Source: an uncultured Bacteroidales bacterium
GTDB lineage: Bacteria > Bacteroidota > Bacteroidia > Bacteroidales > WCHB1-69
Reading direction: 5' to 3'
Assembly (NCBI GenBank): GCA_900315245.1
Contig: OMYJ01000001.1
Span: 248,001-312,000 of the forward strand
DNA length: 64,000 nucleotides
Shown here: positions 8,601 to 17,043 of the stretch, in pieces
Numbering within the stretch: the first letter of the stretch is position 1
Layout of the letters: each line of letters begins with the position of its first letter
The notes under the pieces: model-generated
What the model was told of the DNA's origin: nothing
The model's input: the letters and a program-made list of their open reading frames with translations, nothing else
The model's database searches: none
Position numbers and translations under genes: made by a program

Positions 8601-9218
8601 ATGAGTACAACATTAAAAGAAAAACTTGAAAACGAGGCTAGATTCCTCCGGATTTCCATCCCTTACGACAAACGCGACAAATACACGTCAATCTCATTCG
8701 ACGATGGTCTGATGCCAAAATTAGAGTGTGACGAATCTTTCGTGCCCCCGATGTACGATGAGAGCACCAAATTACTGGAGTTCTGGATAGATTTAAGGGA
8801 GAAGAAGCTGAAAGACTGGGACGAAAGCCATGGCTATTTGCATGTTTGGGCAAAAGTGCGCGACGAAGGCACTTACACCCTGTATGACAATGAAATCAAG
8901 CCGCTTTGGCAAATCCAAGGCTACGTCCCCAACGCCCTGATTCCTCCATACGATATGGGGTTCGACGATTACTTGGAACTAACCATTGAAGCCGACGGCA
9001 CATTACCTGAATGGCAGAAAGCGCTCGATTTCTCTGACTTTCTCGTGAGAGGCCGTGAGCCCGGGTCGGTGATGTCCTACAGGTGGAACCACGCGGCAAC
9101 CGCCTACTACGACGTGTTGGGCTACAAGCTCGACAAAAAAGAGGTTATTTGGCTGGTGCAGAGGCTGATGGGGAAGTATTCAATAAGTGCGGAAAAAGTA
9201 GCGGAGGATATTTTGTAA
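8601..9218 (+). CDS. Hypothetical protein
   Basis: This is a 205-residue soluble protein with no signal peptide or membrane segment and no motif I recognise. It has many acidic and aromatic residues (LEFWIDLREKKLKDWDESHGYLHVWAKVRDEG) and a C-terminal YYDVLGYKLDKKEVIWLVQRLMGKYSISAEKVAEDIL that looks like a small helical bundle. It lies 60 bp after dinD in the same direction and before the methyltransferase promoter. Its GC content is close to that of the host genes. No function can be assigned. Confidence 0.7.
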   Translation: MSTTLKEKLENEARFLRISIPYDKRDKYTSISFDDGLMPKLECDESFVPPMYDESTKLLEFWIDLREKKLKDWDESHGYLHVWAKVRDEGTYTLYDNEIKPLWQIQGYVPNALIPPYDMGFDDYLELTIEADGTLPEWQKALDFSDFLVRGREPGSVMSYRWNHAATAYYDVLGYKLDKKEVIWLVQRLMGKYSISAEKVAEDIL

Positions 9219-9255
9219 TTGGGAAAAACGCTGCGGAGATAAAAGAAAAAATGCG

Positions 9256-9263
9256 TATTTTTG
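9256..9263 (+). promoter_or_regulatory. Bacteroidota -7 box heading the restriction-modification run
   Basis: TATTTTTG followed by C lies 25 nt before the methyltransferase ATG at 9289. No other exact box was noticed in the intergenic gaps up to 20864, so the eight genes may be one transcript. Confidence 0.7.
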
Positions 9264-9288
9264 CGGGCTTCATTTAAATTAGCGATAA

Positions 9289-10665
9289 ATGTTGGCAAAT
9301 CAAACACATAGAGCGAGTGACACCCCCACGGTGATAGACCTTTTCGCGGGAGCGGGAGAGCTGTCGGACGATGCCGTACAATCTAGTTTGGATATCCAAA
9401 ACGCTTCTATTGATTTTGATGACATTCCTGTTAATCCCGATTGGGCGTTTGACAGCATTCGTTCAACTGAACAATTGACCCATGGATACCACCGATATCC
9501 TGCAAAGTTTTTACCAAATGTGGTGAAAAAGATTATTGAAGATCATTCCCCTACCAACTGTAACGTCATCGCAGATCTGTTTGCCGGATGTGGAACAACA
9601 TTAGTTGAAGCCAAAGTACATGGGAAACGTTCAATCGGAACGGACATTAATCCAGTAGCGCAACTTATCACTCGAGTAAAAACGACTCCAATAATCCCCG
9701 AAACACTTCGACTAACATACGAAAATTTGATTGCGCAGTTTGATGAATTTAATGAGACAAATTACTCAGATATACAAAAGCACGAGAAACTTGACTATTG
9801 GTTTATGCCTCAAGAAAAATCTAAAATTGCTTTTCTCTTTGACAAAGTTCATGAATTGAAAGCTGAAGATTTCACAAAGGAGTTCTTTTATGTCTGCATC
9901 TCTCACATTTTGAAGAATTGTTCCCGTTGGCTTCAATCGAGTACAAAACCCCAAGTGGATCCTGACAAAAAAATCCCGGATCCGTTTGAAGAATTCAAAC
10001 GTCATTGCCAGAAAATGATGAAAAGCAATGATGAGTTTTACAATGAGCTAAACAAAAAAGGTTATTTGGAGGTGCCTTGCGATATTCTTTTGAGGGATGC
10101 CCGTCAAACAAAACTCAAGTCTGAATCCGTTGACATGATTATCACATCACCACCATACGTGACCTCATACGAATATGCGGACATTCACCAATTAACAGCC
10201 TATTGGATGGAGTATGTTTCCAGCATGTCTGAATTCAGAAAGCAATTCATAGGAACATCCTATTCGGGGAATACCTCTTTGGAGGTGAGAGGCAGTAAGC
10301 AAGCACAGGACATTGTGTATGCTTTGGCCCAAAGAAGCAAGCATATTGCGCAAGATGTTGCACAGTATTTCAACGATATGAAAGATGTTGCAACAGAAAT
10401 GGCCCGTATTCTTGTTCCCAATGGCCATGCCTGCATAGTTATCGGGAACACAAAAATAAAAGAAGTTCAGATAAAATCTGCTGAAGTGTTTTTTGAGTTT
10501 TTACAAAATGTTGGCTTGAAGAAAGTAAAAGTTATCAAACGAAGCATACCCCACAAATTAATGCCAACACTACGGGATAAAAACACTGGAAGGTTCACAA
10601 AACAGGATAACCCTAATTGCAAGAAGGTGTATCCAAATGAGTATATAATAATTATGCAAAAATAA
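9289..10665 (+). CDS. DNA N4-cytosine/N6-adenine methyltransferase
   Basis: This 458-residue amino-methyltransferase has the SAM-binding motif DLFAGCGTTLVEAK from D96, followed by GKRSIGTDINPVAQLITRVKT. The catalytic motif TSPPYVTSYEYADIHQ is at T286-Y290. SPPY rather than NPPY or DPPY is typical of N4-cytosine enzymes, but this alone does not decide the target base. Motif I precedes motif IV with about 185 residues between them, so the recognition region may be in the middle. The first 30 residues carry VIDLFAGAGELS, which looks like motif I of an unrelated C5-methyltransferase. It is the first gene of the restriction-modification run, 7 bp before the kinase-like gene. Confidence 0.9.
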   Translation: MLANQTHRASDTPTVIDLFAGAGELSDDAVQSSLDIQNASIDFDDIPVNPDWAFDSIRSTEQLTHGYHRYPAKFLPNVVKKIIEDHSPTNCNVIADLFAGCGTTLVEAKVHGKRSIGTDINPVAQLITRVKTTPIIPETLRLTYENLIAQFDEFNETNYSDIQKHEKLDYWFMPQEKSKIAFLFDKVHELKAEDFTKEFFYVCISHILKNCSRWLQSSTKPQVDPDKKIPDPFEEFKRHCQKMMKSNDEFYNELNKKGYLEVPCDILLRDARQTKLKSESVDMIITSPPYVTSYEYADIHQLTAYWMEYVSSMSEFRKQFIGTSYSGNTSLEVRGSKQAQDIVYALAQRSKHIAQDVAQYFNDMKDVATEMARILVPNGHACIVIGNTKIKEVQIKSAEVFFEFLQNVGLKKVKVIKRSIPHKLMPTLRDKNTGRFTKQDNPNCKKVYPNEYIIIMQK

Positions 10666-10671
10666 TACTAA

Positions 10672-12897
10672 ATGGCTATAATATCTTCTGGCAGTATGCC
10701 TTTTAAGCCTTATGCAAGGTTAATGAATATCATAGGCGATCAATTAATTACAGACAAAATAGTTGCTGTAATAGAAATCCTAAAAAACTGTTATGATGCA
10801 GACTCTCCTTCTGCCGAAGTGAGATTCTGCAATATGTGTAACTATGATTTTAATGATTTGCCTATAGAAGAACAAGCATACATTGAAATCAGAGACAGAG
10901 GCTGTGGTATGACATTGGATATTGTCCAAAATGTATGGTTACGTCCTGCAACTCCTGACAAATTAGATCAAAAAAGAGATAAAAAGACTACACCTAAGGG
11001 TCGTATTATACAGGGCGAAAAGGGTATAGGTCGTTTTGCTATTCATAAATTGGGAGAGAGAATAGAATTATATACAAAATCGGAGGGTAATAATGAAATC
11101 CAATTGGAAATGGATTTTTCAGAGTTCGATCCCGACCATACAAATTTATTTAACCAATCCTCAACTCATAAATTACTTGAGGAGGTTAACAATAAATGGT
11201 TTGTAAATGAACCATCAAAAGAAATAACCTATTCGTCTGGAACTATTATTAGGATTTACGCTTTGCGAGAACAGTGGAGTAATAAAGATTTTAGAGATTT
11301 ATATAAAAATATTCAGAGACTTATTCCCCCATACGACAAAAATGCCGCTCAATTAGGCATAGATTACAAGCAAGATTTTAATATAAAGATGTATGTCGAT
11401 GATATAGAGTTTGTCTCAGAAGAAGCTATAACTTTCTCTGATATCATTGAAAGAGCTCAATATAAAATGTTGGGCACTGTCAATGAGAATGGCATATTGA
11501 CTTTCTCATACCGATCGGACAGACCATGCCGCTCATTGTCCAGCACAGTTTCTCTTGTTGATAAAGCAGAATTGTCATCGAAAAACTATAGCCTCGTTGG
11601 ATCAAAGCGATTCACAGAAGAATTCACCGACCGCAAGCCTCTCTGTGGTCCTTTCGCTTTTACTTTTTACGCATTTGACCTAACTAGTAAGGACAAAGTT
11701 TCATTAACTACGGAAATTAAGCGATTTATCAAAGATAACTTTGTATATGTTCTTCGAGATGGAGTTAGAGTTTACCCATATGGAGAAAAGGGCATTGATT
11801 GGTTGAATCTCGACAAATTACGCTCGACATATAGAGCAGGACAATTTATTAGTTATAATGATTTAACTGGCTTCATATACATAAGTCAAGAAAATAATCC
11901 ACGGCTAAAAGATGCCTCAAACAGACAAGGTATCGTTAATACTACTGGAGCATATGATGATTTCACGAGTCTAATTACTGCTGTGACAGAAATCTTCAAT
12001 ATAGAAATGAAGATTGATAAAAACAAAGCAGAAATGCAGCAGAAGAAAATGCTCCAACAAACACAAAGTGCATTATCTGTAGCTTTTGAGAAACTTAAAA
12101 AAAGTTTATTGGAAATCGATAATAGTAAAGTACTATCTGATGCCAATAAATTCATTGATGTATACCAAGAGCATTTATCCGTAATTGAGGACAGGATGAG
12201 GACTGTAGAAGATTTGGCAGGTTTGGGAATGACAGTGGAGAAATCTTCACATGAGACATTGAGACTAATCTCTTTGATGAGAATTAATATTAAAGAGTGT
12301 ATCGCAAAAATTAAAAATAACACCTATCAACAAGATGAAATCATCTTATTCTTGCAAGAGTTAGATGACAATCTTGAATTGGTATTTGATGATATGCAAA
12401 TGATTCAACCATTATTCAAAATACAACGCAAAGCAGTTAAAGATATCTCTATTTTAGATAGTATCAAAAAAGTAATTCAGTATTTCCGTTATGAGATAAA
12501 CAACAAGATAAACACCAATATTAATGAGTTGAAAGCTAATTTCACGGTCAATACGAATGCCGGTATAATTTTACAAGTTATAATTAATCTTATAGATAAT
12601 GCTATCTATTGGCTAAATCAATCAAAGGAAACTGACAAAAAACTTTATTTTTCTATTAATGAGACAGAACGTACACTTATCATTGCAGATAATGGGAACG
12701 GCATACGAGAGGATGTGATTCCCATGATATTTGATGAGTTTTTCTCTATGAAATCTAACGGCAGAGGACTTGGTTTGTATATTGTACAAGAACTATTAAT
12801 GAGAATCAATGCAGAAATCTATGTCTTAAAAGATGAAAGAGATAAAATCCTTCCTGGAGCCAATTTTATTATCAAATTTAACAAAGAGGAGAAATAA
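10672..12897 (+). CDS. Dual-GHKL ATPase, histidine-kinase-like signalling protein
   Basis: This 741-residue protein has two ATP-binding folds. The N-terminal one is Hsp90/MORC-like, with N-box EILKNCYDAD (E35, N39), DRGCGM (D75) and GEKGIGRF (G115-G120). The C-terminal one is histidine-kinase-like, with NLIDNA (N639, N643), DNGNGI (D673) and GRGLGLYIV (G697-G701). Between them, a helical region contains GLGMTVEKSSHETLRLI, resembling a DHp H-box with H527 as candidate phospho-acceptor. There are no membrane segments, so it is cytoplasmic. The next gene, 3 bp downstream, encodes a receiver domain, which supports a phosphorelay. The coding region is very AT-rich. Confidence 0.85.
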   Translation: MAIISSGSMPFKPYARLMNIIGDQLITDKIVAVIEILKNCYDADSPSAEVRFCNMCNYDFNDLPIEEQAYIEIRDRGCGMTLDIVQNVWLRPATPDKLDQKRDKKTTPKGRIIQGEKGIGRFAIHKLGERIELYTKSEGNNEIQLEMDFSEFDPDHTNLFNQSSTHKLLEEVNNKWFVNEPSKEITYSSGTIIRIYALREQWSNKDFRDLYKNIQRLIPPYDKNAAQLGIDYKQDFNIKMYVDDIEFVSEEAITFSDIIERAQYKMLGTVNENGILTFSYRSDRPCRSLSSTVSLVDKAELSSKNYSLVGSKRFTEEFTDRKPLCGPFAFTFYAFDLTSKDKVSLTTEIKRFIKDNFVYVLRDGVRVYPYGEKGIDWLNLDKLRSTYRAGQFISYNDLTGFIYISQENNPRLKDASNRQGIVNTTGAYDDFTSLITAVTEIFNIEMKIDKNKAEMQQKKMLQQTQSALSVAFEKLKKSLLEIDNSKVLSDANKFIDVYQEHLSVIEDRMRTVEDLAGLGMTVEKSSHETLRLISLMRINIKECIAKIKNNTYQQDEIILFLQELDDNLELVFDDMQMIQPLFKIQRKAVKDISILDSIKKVIQYFRYEINNKINTNINELKANFTVNTNAGIILQVIINLIDNAIYWLNQSKETDKKLYFSINETERTLIIADNGNGIREDVIPMIFDEFFSMKSNGRGLGLYIVQELLMRINAEIYVLKDERDKILPGANFIIKFNKEEK

Positions 12898-12899
12898 AT

Positions 12900-14141
12900 A
12901 TGGAAGGTGTTATTTTATTTGCAGATAATAATGTTTTCATTCAAAATAGTTTTGAAAATAAGTTATTTACAAAACTATCCCAAGAACAAGCGTTAACAGT
13001 ATTGCCTATATGCTCATTGTCTGATTTAGAAGCAACGATTAAAACAGCATCTACGTATAAAGCTCTTATCCTGGATTGGAATTTTAACAATCCGCGACAA
13101 CAAAAAGATGATGATTTTGAGGATTTAGATTTAGATCATCCTCAAACTCCTGAAAACATACTTGACACATTGGATATCTACTCCTTAATCTACGTGTATT
13201 CTCAGAACCAAATACCACAAGATATTCAAGATAGATATAAAGAGCGGTTTCCTAACAAAATACAATTTAATATCAAGAATCCTGTTAATATAGATCAAGA
13301 GTGTGCTCGTATCCAACAAGACTTACAGTATTTTTCGAGCACATACCCTCATATGGACATTCCATACTTATGGAGTCAGTCTATTAATCAGTCTGTGCAA
13401 AAGATATTCCGCGAATTAGAATCCGCTAATTCTTTCTGGATCAAAGAAGTTAAAGATACTGCTATTAATGATGGAGGAGAGCCTATTACGGAAATAATAG
13501 ATTTGTTTAATAACTTATTGAGTGAAGAACTCGTTCAAAATGAAAGCCTTAGGACATCGCTCGATAATATTAATGGAGATAGCGGTAATGAGGTGCCAGA
13601 AAACACAGCCAAACTGTATCAGCGAATATACTATTCTCAATTAACAGAGCATGCCCCTATAATGACGGGAGACATTTTTCACTTTATCGATGACAGCTGG
13701 GGTGTTTTAATCACTCCAGAATGTGAAGTTTCCAATAGGATTAGTCAGTCATTAGAGTTAGATTTTTTGACTTTCAATCTCTCAGATGCTAATGATTATC
13801 TGAAAAAAACATGTACTTTTGATAGATTAAAAGAAGCATATTTGACCTTTAAAGAAAGTAGAAAAGAAAAATTAAGGAAGATTTTTAACAATGATGCTTT
13901 CTCTTGTCATATACTACCATCTTTTCCTTCGCAAAGAAATATTTATAACCAACTGATAGTTATTAATTTCAAAAACGCCTATAAGACAAAATCATACGAT
14001 GAATATGCCAATAGGAGGAGCAATTACAAACTGAATTCTCCATATATTCACCAATTACGTCAAAGATTCATAGCGTTTTTCGGAAAGATTGGCGTCCCTG
14101 CTATTCCGAGTAGTTTGAGAGATTATAATTTGAAAGTATAA
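12900..14141 (+). CDS. Response-receiver domain protein with large unknown C-terminal domain
   Basis: Residues 1-125 fit a CheY-like receiver: acidic pocket LFADNN (D9), phospho-acceptor strand ALILDWNF (D59), a beta-4 strand IYVYSQNQ, and a lysine in QFNIKNP. Residues of about 130-413 are not recognised. They include GDIFHFIDDSWGVLITPECEVSN, a short signature I associate with effector domains of conflict-system receivers, though I cannot confirm it here. No DNA-binding helix-turn-helix is evident, so it is unlikely to be a transcription factor. It is coupled to the upstream kinase-like gene (3-bp gap). Confidence 0.75.
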   Translation: MEGVILFADNNVFIQNSFENKLFTKLSQEQALTVLPICSLSDLEATIKTASTYKALILDWNFNNPRQQKDDDFEDLDLDHPQTPENILDTLDIYSLIYVYSQNQIPQDIQDRYKERFPNKIQFNIKNPVNIDQECARIQQDLQYFSSTYPHMDIPYLWSQSINQSVQKIFRELESANSFWIKEVKDTAINDGGEPITEIIDLFNNLLSEELVQNESLRTSLDNINGDSGNEVPENTAKLYQRIYYSQLTEHAPIMTGDIFHFIDDSWGVLITPECEVSNRISQSLELDFLTFNLSDANDYLKKTCTFDRLKEAYLTFKESRKEKLRKIFNNDAFSCHILPSFPSQRNIYNQLIVINFKNAYKTKSYDEYANRRSNYKLNSPYIHQLRQRFIAFFGKIGVPAIPSSLRDYNLKV

Positions 14142-14150
14142 TAATAAAGT

Positions 14151-14423
14151 ATGAAAACTTTTGAGATACAAACGATGCAAAATGTTGAGCAATTCTTGCG
14201 ATTTGTGATAGAGCCAAACGGCTTGGCTTTGGGTATGGGATTTCATCCAGACGATGACTTTTCCGATTACATGAAAGAGAACGGAGAAAAAGTGTTCTCC
14301 AACAACGAAGCCAAGGCTCTCAATGAAATGACAAACAAATGCTTTGACATTTGCGAAAAACAAAATGCAGACATATACGCGTTTGCATTGAATATTATCA
14401 ATGGTCTAAATAATGGTAGGTAA
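14151..14423 (+). CDS. Small hypothetical protein in the restriction-modification run
   Basis: This 90-residue soluble protein is acidic and largely helical at its C-terminus (EAKALNEMTNKCFDICEKQNADIYAFALNIINGL). It starts 10 bp after the receiver gene. Conserved-looking features are a central LALGMGFHPDDDFSDYM loop and two cysteines. No family is recognised. Its position suggests an accessory subunit or modulator of the neighbouring signalling or methylation genes, but this is inference from context only. Confidence 0.65.
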   Translation: MKTFEIQTMQNVEQFLRFVIEPNGLALGMGFHPDDDFSDYMKENGEKVFSNNEAKALNEMTNKCFDICEKQNADIYAFALNIINGLNNGR

Positions 14424-14511
14424 AAAAGAAATACACATTTATGGATTTGTTCGGATTCAAAAGAAGAATTATTTAATAAAAAATTTGATCACAAAGCATT
14501 GAACGATATAA

Positions 14512-15903
14512 ATGGCAAAGCTGATTATAGATAAGATAAGAGACAAAGTAAAAAAATACTCAGACAACAAGACCAATATTGGTGGGTATTATATTGATTT
14601 GGATTCTCAATATGTTATCGCCTATGAGCATTTTCGATTGGCAAGTATTGGCTTCGGTGTCCCTCATGATTTTTGGGATTTAGGGGAGTCAATATTTGAT
14701 TTCTGGTTTGATACATTAAAATCTAATAATGCAACAATTGTATCAAAAGATAAAGAAAAATTGCGGCAAGCAATATACACTGAAATGAAATGCGAACCCA
14801 CAGATGAAAACATGAAAGTTCGCAGGAATGTGATTGACTTATTGGGTAAGGGATGTTGCAATTTGCAACGGAATAGGGCAATTCGAGTTTTTGAAGGATT
14901 TGCTGGTTATGGAGGAGCTTCATTCGGATTAAAACGATTGAAAGAACAAATGCCAGATATTAATTATGAGGTAGTTGGGTATTCCGAAATTGACAAATTT
15001 GCATCCGAATTATTTGATGCAAATATTAAAGATGCACAAGGTAATCCTATAAGAAATTGGAACGACATTACCAAAATAAAAGGAGAAGATTTACCCGAAT
15101 TTGATATGTTCACTGGCGGTTTCCCATGCCAACCATTTTCGTCTGCTGGAATGCAAAAAGGGACGGAAGATCCTTACGGACGAGGAGCCATGCTTGGACA
15201 TATTATTCGAATATTAAGAGAACTTAAAGAATTAGGTAGATTGCCCCTGTATTTGTTACTAGAAAACGTAAAAGGCTTTACTCATGGGAAGTTCCAGCCT
15301 ATTCACGACCAGCTCATTAAAGACTTGCGAGATTTAGGTTATGGGGATAATCCTTTAGCAAAAGCGGTTCTTAATTCAAAAGATTATGGTATTCCGCAGA
15401 ATCGTGAAAGATTGTGGATGTTTGCAAAATTAGGCGGACTTCCAGATGGCTTTACTTTAGTTCCACCAAAAATTGAATCCGATGTCAAGATGGCTGACTT
15501 TTTGGATAATAAGCCAGACAAGTCTCTATACCTTAGTGATGAGCAGATTGCTCACTTGAAAGTAAAGCATAATATACCATCTTTTGTGGTGGATACTCCA
15601 TTGTGTTTCGATGTTTATAACAAAAAAATCAAAAAAGATGGTTATTCTATTACCATTACTCAACCAGAACACAACAGCCTTCGCGTAATTGAAGTTCCAA
15701 AAAAAGATGGCAAAGAAATAGTGCGAAAAATGTCAGTACATGAACAATTCCGCTTAATGGGATTTCGTATTTCCAGAGATCTAAAAAATTGTGAGATTGA
15801 CTTTAATGGGCAATCTTATTCTCAACTTTCCAAGCGTGCTGGTAATGGCTGGGACGTTAATTTAGTAGGTATATTGTTAACACATATTTTTAAACAAATA
15901 TAA
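14512..15903 (+). CDS. DNA (cytosine-5) methyltransferase with N-terminal extension
   Basis: This enzyme transfers methyl from SAM to carbon 5 of cytosine in a specific site. Motifs are in normal order: FEGFAGYGGASFG (F127 on, motif I), GGFPCQPFSSAG (catalytic C206, motif IV), LLENVKGF (E251, motif VI), PQNRERLWMFA (motif VIII), and a C-terminal SKRAGNGWDVNLVG (motif X-like). The first 120 residues precede motif I and are not part of the core; they may hold a DNA-reading or partner-binding domain. Two bases separate it from the DUF3883-type nuclease gene. It is the likely protective enzyme for the linked nucleases. Confidence 0.95.
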   Translation: MAKLIIDKIRDKVKKYSDNKTNIGGYYIDLDSQYVIAYEHFRLASIGFGVPHDFWDLGESIFDFWFDTLKSNNATIVSKDKEKLRQAIYTEMKCEPTDENMKVRRNVIDLLGKGCCNLQRNRAIRVFEGFAGYGGASFGLKRLKEQMPDINYEVVGYSEIDKFASELFDANIKDAQGNPIRNWNDITKIKGEDLPEFDMFTGGFPCQPFSSAGMQKGTEDPYGRGAMLGHIIRILRELKELGRLPLYLLLENVKGFTHGKFQPIHDQLIKDLRDLGYGDNPLAKAVLNSKDYGIPQNRERLWMFAKLGGLPDGFTLVPPKIESDVKMADFLDNKPDKSLYLSDEQIAHLKVKHNIPSFVVDTPLCFDVYNKKIKKDGYSITITQPEHNSLRVIEVPKKDGKEIVRKMSVHEQFRLMGFRISRDLKNCEIDFNGQSYSQLSKRAGNGWDVNLVGILLTHIFKQI

Positions 15904-15904
15904 A

Positions 15905-17011
15905 ATGAGGTATAGTTTTATTGTAGATGAAAAGTCACTCTTTAGAGGTGTGAAGAATGACTATAAAAAAGGGCAATCTGCAACGGTTCATACGCCGTTG
16001 AATCAGTCTCAGGATAAAAATAAATGGCGTAATGACATATATGCTTTCATAAATGGATGTAAATCCGAAGATAAAGTTGGTGATTTACCAGAAATGTTAG
16101 AAGCGAAATGCCTGCCAAAGACAACTTCTAAAGCATCAGGGAAAATAGTCCATTTTTATGTCTTTTCAAAATTCGCTCTTGATGGTGTTTCTTTTGATGT
16201 GGATTCTTCCTTTGCGATGTATGTAAAAGAGGAAACTAGTGAACGTATTGTACAACGAAGTGGTGAGACAACCACCAATACTCATTTCGGCCGACAAAAG
16301 TTACACTATCCTATAGCCTTTGCTCATTTATCAGACGGTTATAACATTGACAACAAAAAAGTTTTAGACAAAATACTTGAGGTAAATGGTGGCTTTGCTT
16401 ATAGTGTTGATGGCTTCGAATATGATAATGACACTAAAATTTTAAATTTTAAGACAACAATAATAGGAATAGAAGGTGTTTTACTATCGAATGTTTTCAA
16501 ACGGAAAAAAGGAGTGGGTTTAAAGTTGCTTGTTGATGGTATTAGCATGGATCAACCAAGTTTAATTTCTACTACAAAGAAAATTTTGACAGAAGAAGAG
16601 AATAAAGCATTTTTCGAGACATTAGATAAAATACAAGAATCAAGTCGCTCAGCTGGTCAAATAGGAGAAGAGTATGTTTATGATAATATAAAGAATATCC
16701 TTCGTGCGGAACCAGAGGAAAAAATTCATATAAGTAAAAAATACCCACAATCACCCTTTGACATAGAGTGTATCGTAAATGGTGAGAAAAAATATATTGA
16801 AGTCAAATCGACAGGGGGCGAAAAGAAAGTTTTTTATATGTCAAAAGGTGAGAGAAAATTCATGGACAAGTATGAACAGCGTTATCTGCTTGTTTTAGTA
16901 ACAAACGTTAAATCGAAACATAAAAAATATTTCGTTTACGAACGAAAAGAGATTATGAATTCGAGTAAAATGGAACAAGAATGTCAAAGCATCAAATTTA
17001 TTGTTAAATAG
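15905..17011 (+). CDS. DUF3883-type protein with PD-(D/E)XK nuclease-like domain
   Basis: The C-terminal 120 residues fit a DUF3883/PD-(D/E)XK fold: GEEYV (E255/E256), PFDIECIV (D286), YIEVKST (E299, K301), followed by MSKGERKFMDKYEQRYLLVLV. Residues 1-240 are unrecognised and may recognise DNA. DUF3883 domains are common in restriction and defence loci, so a DNA-cleaving role is plausible but not proved. The gene sits between the C5-methyltransferase (2-bp gap) and the McrB-like motor (32-bp gap). It is AT-rich like its left neighbours. Confidence 0.75.
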   Translation: MRYSFIVDEKSLFRGVKNDYKKGQSATVHTPLNQSQDKNKWRNDIYAFINGCKSEDKVGDLPEMLEAKCLPKTTSKASGKIVHFYVFSKFALDGVSFDVDSSFAMYVKEETSERIVQRSGETTTNTHFGRQKLHYPIAFAHLSDGYNIDNKKVLDKILEVNGGFAYSVDGFEYDNDTKILNFKTTIIGIEGVLLSNVFKRKKGVGLKLLVDGISMDQPSLISTTKKILTEEENKAFFETLDKIQESSRSAGQIGEEYVYDNIKNILRAEPEEKIHISKKYPQSPFDIECIVNGEKKYIEVKSTGGEKKVFYMSKGERKFMDKYEQRYLLVLVTNVKSKHKKYFVYERKEIMNSSKMEQECQSIKFIVK

Positions 17012-17043
17012 CAATACGTTGGTTATCATTAAAACATGAAATT

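Noticed and set aside
14441..14476. Tiny frame MDLFGFKRRII before the C5-methyltransferase
   Set aside because: Eleven codons only, no ribosome-binding context; it could be a relic of a truncated gene but cannot be supported.
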